Positions 43,147 through 47,792 of a DNA stretch of 47,792 bases are shown in pieces (position 1 is the stretch's first letter; each line of letters begins with the position of its first letter). The notes under the pieces are model-generated. The model was not told where the DNA came from. It was given only the letters and a program-made list of their open reading frames with translations, and ran no database searches. The translations under genes and the position numbers were made by a program. Where the stretch lies: contig CAIYZD010000180.1 of the NCBI GenBank assembly GCA_903930585.1, positions 1 through 47,792 of the forward strand, given 5' to 3'. This stretch comes from an uncultured Geobacteraceae bacterium (GTDB lineage Bacteria; Desulfobacterota; Desulfuromonadia; Geobacterales; Pseudopelobacteraceae).

Positions 43147-45843
43147 TCAAATCCCCGCCTTATCCAGATCAAGCGCCACCAGCTGCAATAACGCCTCGTC
43201 ATCCATCTCGGTCAGCAGCGTTTCCGCCCCTTCCAGCAGTTCGGTCGCCAGACCCGCCTTGGCGGTAATCATCGCGGCGATCTTCTCCTCCACCGTCCCT
43301 TTGCAGACAAACTTATGCACCATGACGTTCTTTTTCTGGCCGATACGAAACGCGCGGTCGGTGGCCTGATTCTCCACCGCCGGGTTCCACCATCGGTCAA
43401 AATGGATAACGTGGCTGGCGGCGGTAAGGTTGAGGCCGGAACCGCCTGCCTTAAGCGAGAGCACGAAGAATGGCGGGCCATCCTCATGCTGAAAGCGGTC
43501 CACCAGCTTTATTCGTTCTGAAACCTGCGTACCACCATGCAGCACCAGACCGGGACGACCAAACAGTGGCGCCAGAAAGGTAGCTATCGGCCCGGTCATT
43601 TCACGGAACTGGGTAAAGACAAGCACTTTTTCCTGGCGAGAAGCGATTTCTTCAGCCAGTTCGCGCAGACGGATAAACTTGCCGCTCCTCTCCTCGGTAT
43701 AATCACCATCGCCGAGCGACTGACCTGGATGGTTGCAGATCTGCTTGAAACGCATCAGTGCGGAAAGAATCAGCCCCCGCCGCTTCATCCCCCCTTCCTG
43801 CTGTTCCTTCAGCGCCTCGGCCAGTGAAGTGACCGCCTGACTGTACAGCCGCGCCTGGGCCTTGCTGAGACCGCACCATGCCGCCATTTCAACCTTATCG
43901 GGAAGATCACTGATGACATTCCGGTCGCTTTTCAGGCGTCGCAGAATATACGGCTGCACCAGTGATCGCAATGGCGCATAGGAAGGAGGTTCGCACTTCT
44001 CCAGCGACGAAACGAATTGTTTGAAACGGGACGCACTGCCAAGCAGGCCGGGACAGATAAAGTCGAAAAGCGACCAGAGATCGGAGAGCCGGTTTTCAAT
44101 CGGGGTGCCGGTGAGGGCAATGCGCGCCCGCCCGGAAAGGGACTTGACCGCCTTAGCCTGCTGTGTGCCGGAGTTCTTGATCGCCTGGGCCTCGTCCAGC
44201 ACGATCAGGTTCCACTCCGGACTTCTGAGCCATTCCTGGCGTTGCAGCATGCCGTATGTCGTCAGCACCACTTCGGTGGTTGACAATGATTGTTCGGGGG
44301 AGGAAGCGATGCGTTCCAGCTCGGTCCGTTCCAGCTCCGACGGATGGAGACAGACAACCGACAGCGACGGGGCAAAGCGCGCCAGCTCGCTCTTCCAGTT
44401 GGAAAGCAGCGATGCGGGCAGCACCAGCAGACTGGGAACCTTTTTCCCGCCCCGCCCCTTTTGCGCCAACAGCAGGGAGATAACCTGAATCGTCTTACCA
44501 AGCCCCATATCATCGGCCAGACAGGCGCCAAGCCCCAACTCCGACAGGAACCAGAGCCAGTTGAGACCGGTCTGCTGGTATGGGCGCAGAGTCGCATGCA
44601 AGGCGGGACCGGCCTGCACTGCGGCCAACCGGGCAGGCTCGCGTAAACCGGCAAGCATCTCCCGCAACCGGTCGCCCGCCTCCACAAACGCCCAGCCGGT
44701 TTCATCAAGCATCGGATCATTTCCGGACAGGTCACGCCGGGCACCGGCCAGAAGACGCATCCCCTCGACAAAGGAGAGACCATCCCCCCCCGCCTCCGCC
44801 TCAACCCGGCGCCACTGTTCCAGCGCCTCGCGGAGCTTGTCGCCATCCACCTCGACCCACTCCCCCCGCAATATCGCTAATCCCTCACCTGCCGTGGTCA
44901 ATGCGGCGATCTCCTCCGGCGTAAGATCTACCCCCCCGAGGGTCAGTTGCACCCTGAAGTCCAGCAGTGCCATGGCGGAGAGAGATCCTCCGCTGTTTGA
45001 ACCGATGGACACCTGCACTCGTGGCCGGGGACGCTTTTTCCACCAGTCCGGCAAGCGTACGACAAGACCGCTCTCTTCCAGGAATGGGACATCCTTCAAG
45101 AAAGGGTAGGCTTCCTCGGGCGTCCAGGCCAGCGGATGATAGATATCGTCGCTTTCAAGCAGCTCCCGTACCCAGTCACACCGGTTACTTGCTTCGTGGA
45201 TCGGCTCCAGCAGGCGCAGGAGCGCTGACCGGTTTTTAGTCCCGGCATATTCGGCCAGCGCCTGATTGAGCGGCAAATGCTGGGCGCGGGCATTTTTACC
45301 CAGCCGTGGGATGTAGGTAGCCATGAAGGCAAAGGGAAATTCCGGATCTTTTTTATTTTCAGCCAGATGGAAGCAGACCCGCCCCACCTGATGCCAGAGC
45401 GGCGCGTACTCGCGCAGGAATCCGGCCATTCCTTCACCATGGCGGGCAATCGCATTCAAAGCCCAGGCGTCAAGATCACTCCAGATAGCGACAAGAACAT
45501 CCGGATTACAATATTCGGCGCCCGGCATGGGGGGGATGCTCAAAGTTAAATGGGCAAGGATCGAAATGTCAGGAGGAGAGAGCGGCTCAAGCCGCCCGGA
45601 AGCGGGTTGGGTCTGGCAGAGCAACAAAAGATAGCGTGAGCCGAAGTCACGCCAGAACAGCCAGGAGAGCGGCCAGTCAGGAGCGGATTTACCGCCTGCA
45701 AGGACCATAATCCCGGCTGCCTGTGAAACGGCAAACGCCTGTTTTATCGCATCTGCGCGATACGGAGTCGTACCGTTGACTTCAGATGACGAAACCGGAG
45801 TAATCATTATCAAATGTCCGGTCGGAGTTATGGTAAGGGTCAT
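43147..45843 (-). CDS. SNF2-family helicase-like ATPase
   Basis: 898 aa. The N-terminal ~420 residues are the SNF2-helicase-associated region. The helicase core follows: motif Q/I in RPYQQTGLNWLWF and LADDMGLGKTIQV (Lys450), II in VLDEAQAIKN, III in ALTGTPIENRLSDLW, IV-V in KVLVFTQFREM and SLKAGGSGLNLTAASHVIHFD, and VI in ATDRAFRIGQ. It is a DNA translocase of the Rad54/RapA-like superfamily 2 type. It lies directly upstream of the SWIM-domain gene. By eye this gene is richer in G+C than the rel-gmk block, which fits acquisition, though composition was not computed. Confidence 0.93.
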   Translation of the reverse strand: MTLTITPTGHLIMITPVSSSEVNGTTPYRADAIKQAFAVSQAAGIMVLAGGKSAPDWPLSWLFWRDFGSRYLLLLCQTQPASGRLEPLSPPDISILAHLTLSIPPMPGAEYCNPDVLVAIWSDLDAWALNAIARHGEGMAGFLREYAPLWHQVGRVCFHLAENKKDPEFPFAFMATYIPRLGKNARAQHLPLNQALAEYAGTKNRSALLRLLEPIHEASNRCDWVRELLESDDIYHPLAWTPEEAYPFLKDVPFLEESGLVVRLPDWWKKRPRPRVQVSIGSNSGGSLSAMALLDFRVQLTLGGVDLTPEEIAALTTAGEGLAILRGEWVEVDGDKLREALEQWRRVEAEAGGDGLSFVEGMRLLAGARRDLSGNDPMLDETGWAFVEAGDRLREMLAGLREPARLAAVQAGPALHATLRPYQQTGLNWLWFLSELGLGACLADDMGLGKTIQVISLLLAQKGRGGKKVPSLLVLPASLLSNWKSELARFAPSLSVVCLHPSELERTELERIASSPEQSLSTTEVVLTTYGMLQRQEWLRSPEWNLIVLDEAQAIKNSGTQQAKAVKSLSGRARIALTGTPIENRLSDLWSLFDFICPGLLGSASRFKQFVSSLEKCEPPSYAPLRSLVQPYILRRLKSDRNVISDLPDKVEMAAWCGLSKAQARLYSQAVTSLAEALKEQQEGGMKRRGLILSALMRFKQICNHPGQSLGDGDYTEERSGKFIRLRELAEEIASRQEKVLVFTQFREMTGPIATFLAPLFGRPGLVLHGGTQVSERIKLVDRFQHEDGPPFFVLSLKAGGSGLNLTAASHVIHFDRWWNPAVENQATDRAFRIGQKKNVMVHKFVCKGTVEEKIAAMITAKAGLATELLEGAETLLTEMDDEALLQLVALDLDKAGI

Positions 45844-45869
45844 GTATTCAGCTCACAAATAAAGTTCTC

Positions 45870-45887
45870 CAAGGGGTCACCCCCTTG
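45870..45887. terminator. Hairpin between the PIN toxin gene and the helicase gene
   Basis: CAAGGGG-TCAC-CCCCTTG forms a perfect 7-bp stem in the 66-nt gap. The plus strand then reads AAAAGTTTTT, the minus strand GAGAACTTTATTTG. It is a possible weak terminator for the toxin-antitoxin transcript. Confidence 0.5.
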
Positions 45888-45909
45888 AAAAGTTTTTCTT
45901 CATCTCTTC

Positions 45910-46302
45910 TCAAGTTATAACGTTCACCGCCATTCCACCAGAGACATTTGCCAACCGGTCGTCGTTCGTCCATAACTCGGTACAGCCATGATGCCGCGCT
46001 GTTGCCAGATGGAGCGCATCAGGCGTTTTTATCCCGTATTTCGCCCTAAGCCTGGCCGCCTCCCGATAAACAGCGTCAGGCATATCAAGCTTTACATTGA
46101 GTGAAAAAAAACGGTTGAATTTGTCGAGAAGATCTTTGCGATCCAGACGGAGTGGCACCACAAGGCATTCAAGCTCAGTCAACGGGCTGTAACAGACAAG
46201 ACCTTGCAGTTGTGCCAATGCTTTTTCAATGTCCGCACAATACGAAAAGTGTTCCTCAACCAGATAGATTGCGGTGCATGAATCGAGATAGACCTTGCGC
46301 AT
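45910..46302 (-). CDS. PIN-domain toxin (VapC-like ribonuclease)
   Basis: 130 aa from the ATG at 46302, which overlaps the antitoxin stop as TAATG; an in-frame GTG lies three codons earlier. PIN acidic residues are visible in VYLDSCTAIYL (Asp7), LTELECLV (Glu), KTPDALHLATA (Asp) and LWTNDDRL (Asp). The family acts as a Mg-dependent RNase, held inactive by its antitoxin. RNA target unknown. Confidence 0.88.
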   Translation of the reverse strand: MRKVYLDSCTAIYLVEEHFSYCADIEKALAQLQGLVCYSPLTELECLVVPLRLDRKDLLDKFNRFFSLNVKLDMPDAVYREAARLRAKYGIKTPDALHLATARHHGCTELWTNDDRLANVSGGMAVNVIT

Positions 46303-46643
46303 TATTCCCACGCCTCGCGCTCTTCACGAATCTGGTTGTCAATCTCATCAGGAGACAACCGTGAAGCCGCCGCAATGCGGTTGCTTCGTAGGAAATCCAG
46401 CAAAGCGGCACTGTTTCCGGCAGAGTTGTCCGAGTCTGTGGCATGGATTCCAGCCAGAGGTATTTCGCACGCTTGTTCCAGGCGTTCATACACGTCAACC
46501 GCTACAAGCACCGCCTCCAATCGGTTGTTCCTGATAATAGCAACCTTTTCGCGCCGATGCTGTACGACACTGCTCAAAACCGCACCAAAATTGCGCACTA
46601 CTTCGCTGGACGACATTATTTCTTCACGGGCATACTGTGCCAT
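46302..46643 (-). CDS. Phd/YefM-family antitoxin
   Basis: 113 aa. The N-terminal ~55 residues (MSSSEVVRNFGAVLSSVV...KVAIIRNNRLEAVLVAVDVYERL) have the Phd/YefM DNA-binding fold pattern. The C-terminal half is longer than usual and ends with an acidic helix (LSPDEIDNQIREEREAWE) that should bind the PIN toxin. The stop codon overlaps the toxin start by one nt. The 184-nt gap upstream (46644-46827) shows no recognisable gene. Confidence 0.85.
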   Translation of the reverse strand: MAQYAREEIMSSSEVVRNFGAVLSSVVQHRREKVAIIRNNRLEAVLVAVDVYERLEQACEIPLAGIHATDSDNSAGNSAALLDFLRSNRIAAASRLSPDEIDNQIREEREAWE

Positions 46644-46827
46644 ATGTGGTTACTCCCTGATAGCAATATACATCAAATTATACGTAATATCCCGTGTAAA
46701 GCAATGCAATTCCATCTTATATCTCAGGTCCCGCGTATATTCGGGAGACTATTTTACTGCGAAAGCCCAAACATTAGGCGTTCCATGAAGAACCTGAGCC
46801 CTTGAAAGAGAATTATCACAGAAGTTT

Positions 46828-47792
46828 TTATATATCCAGTAACCACCTTACAAGATTCTTTCGTTCTATGGTTACCCCATGCCACTGTATCAATGTTTCG
46901 TCTTCGTCCAGCGACAAAAGCAGGTTTGTTCCTTCCTGCAAATGAGCATCTGCAAGGACAAAAACCCCCAGTTCACGTTTTTCATCCTCAGCAGTAAGAG
47001 TGGCAGTTACCTGAACTTTATCATATCTGCACTCTCCGGATGAGACGATAAAATCAATCTCCTTACCGCTGTCATTTGTGCCAAAAAAGACCGTATCACC
47101 GCGCCTGCGAAGTTCCAGATACACAACCTGTTCAAGCCGTAGAGATAGATTCTCCTCAGGTGGACGATACAGAGTAATTAGTCCGGTATCGACGCTGTAA
47201 TACTTGCGGGTATCGCTGAATACCCGATTCTGTTTCCAGCTGAATCGGAAAACTTCAAAGAGGGCAAAGGCCTTGAGAAGATACGAGCAATAAGCGATGA
47301 CCGTTTCCGGTTTTGTTTTGATGCCCATGGCGGCACAACGGCGGGACAGAGAGGCAAATGTGCTGACATTTCCAGCCCCGGCCATCAGATAATGAAACAA
47401 CTTTTCAAGAAGAGTTACATTATCGACTTTGAAGCGGCGGACTACATCATCCAAGATAACTTTGCTGACGATACCGGACAGATATGACAGCTTTGATTCA
47501 GGAGACGGGATGTCGAAGACCTCGGGGAAACCACCATGATTCAGATATTCCGTGAACATGGCGCTGATCTCGCGTTTATTGCGGAGATAGCCGGCCTTGT
47601 CGTCTACCTTCATACCACGATATGACAAAAACTCTCGAAAACTGAATGGCAAAAGAAAGAATTCAATGAAACGCCCCGCCAGGTTACTCCCCAGTTCTGA
47701 AGATAGCAGTTCCGAATTGGAACCTGTCAGGATGATTTCGATTTCATCGCTGTCTTTTTCATAGATGGTGCGAATAAAACGATCCCAATCCC
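46828..47792 (-). CDS. AAA ATPase with DUF4143 domain (5' end beyond window)
   Basis: The open frame runs past the first ATG (47652) to the window edge at codon boundary 47790, so the N-terminus with the Walker motifs is outside. Visible are DWDRFIRTIYEKDSDEIEII, then the sensor/Arg region LTGSNSELLSSELGSNLAGR, FSFREFLSYRG, and the DUF4143 domain with LRRRGDTVFFGTNDSGKEIDFIV near the C-terminus. This resembles the nuclease-fold ending of such ATPases (E-D-K pattern: ELRRRG, KEIDFIV). Members are common in accessory regions, and their function is poorly known. It is at least 320 residues long here. Confidence 0.85.
   Translation of the reverse strand, partial: DWDRFIRTIYEKDSDEIEIILTGSNSELLSSELGSNLAGRFIEFFLLPFSFREFLSYRGMKVDDKAGYLRNKREISAMFTEYLNHGGFPEVFDIPSPESKLSYLSGIVSKVILDDVVRRFKVDNVTLLEKLFHYLMAGAGNVSTFASLSRRCAAMGIKTKPETVIAYCSYLLKAFALFEVFRFSWKQNRVFSDTRKYYSVDTGLITLYRPPEENLSLRLEQVVYLELRRRGDTVFFGTNDSGKEIDFIVSSGECRYDKVQVTATLTAEDEKRELGVFVLADAHLQEGTNLLLSLDEDETLIQWHGVTIERKNLVRWLLDI

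Overview
The window reads as a chromosomal segment from a Geobacter-like member of the Desulfuromonadia/Geobacterales. This is inferred from family knowledge and gene order; no search was run. Supporting signs are a gmk-rpoZ-rel-ridA block, a PyrR-controlled pyrimidine operon, hybrid sensor kinases with PAS domains, and a c-type cytochrome next to a heme-bearing outer-membrane porin. Most genes lie on the minus strand.

Layout. (1) 1-4023: tRNA-Val(CAC) with its own promoter, then a moxR / DUF58 / TgpA-type transglutaminase operon. (2) 4045-13550: one long minus-strand run, pyrR-pyrB-pyrC-carA-radical SAM-DUF486-carB-greA-DUF1858, with a leader attenuator before pyrR and a terminator after DUF1858. 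(3) 13615-21270: an M16 zinc protease, a frameshifted relic, a chemotaxis receptor, a NarL-type response regulator, and divergent to it a large hybrid histidine kinase interrupted by one in-frame stop. (4) 21312-27107: a redox module made of a small unknown protein, a porin with one heme site, a monoheme cytochrome, a PmrA/QseB-type two-component system, an Rrf2 regulator and a decayed LysR gene. (5) 27108-33740: sbcCD, mazG, a cluster of DnaA-box-like sequences, and ogt. (6) 33747-42038: core genes murJ, thrC, a DUF218 protein, rpmB, ridA, rel (frameshifted), rpoZ and gmk, with a ccdAB toxin-antitoxin pair inserted. (7) 42061-47792: accessory genes, namely a SWIM zinc-finger/HTH protein, a SNF2 helicase, a Phd/PIN toxin-antitoxin pair and a DUF4143 ATPase cut by the window edge.

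How they work together. The pyr operon makes carbamoyl phosphate and carries it through carbamoyl aspartate to dihydroorotate, with PyrR probably sensing UMP/UTP through the leader terminator. The two-component system next to the cytochrome/porin pair has a matching PmrA-like box upstream of the cytochrome gene, so a signal-controlled cell-envelope electron-transfer module is a reasonable inference. Three regulatory genes are damaged: the hybrid kinase (nonsense), LysR (internal deletion with frameshift) and rel (one missing base). These are either real lineage-specific decay or sequence errors.

The items most worth a second look are the DnaA-box cluster at 32977-33217, the twin CTGTAG...CTACAG regulatory regions at 17996-18066 and 26926-27056, the cytochrome/porin/two-component module, and the split rel gene. 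No CRISPR array, rRNA gene or transposase gene was seen.
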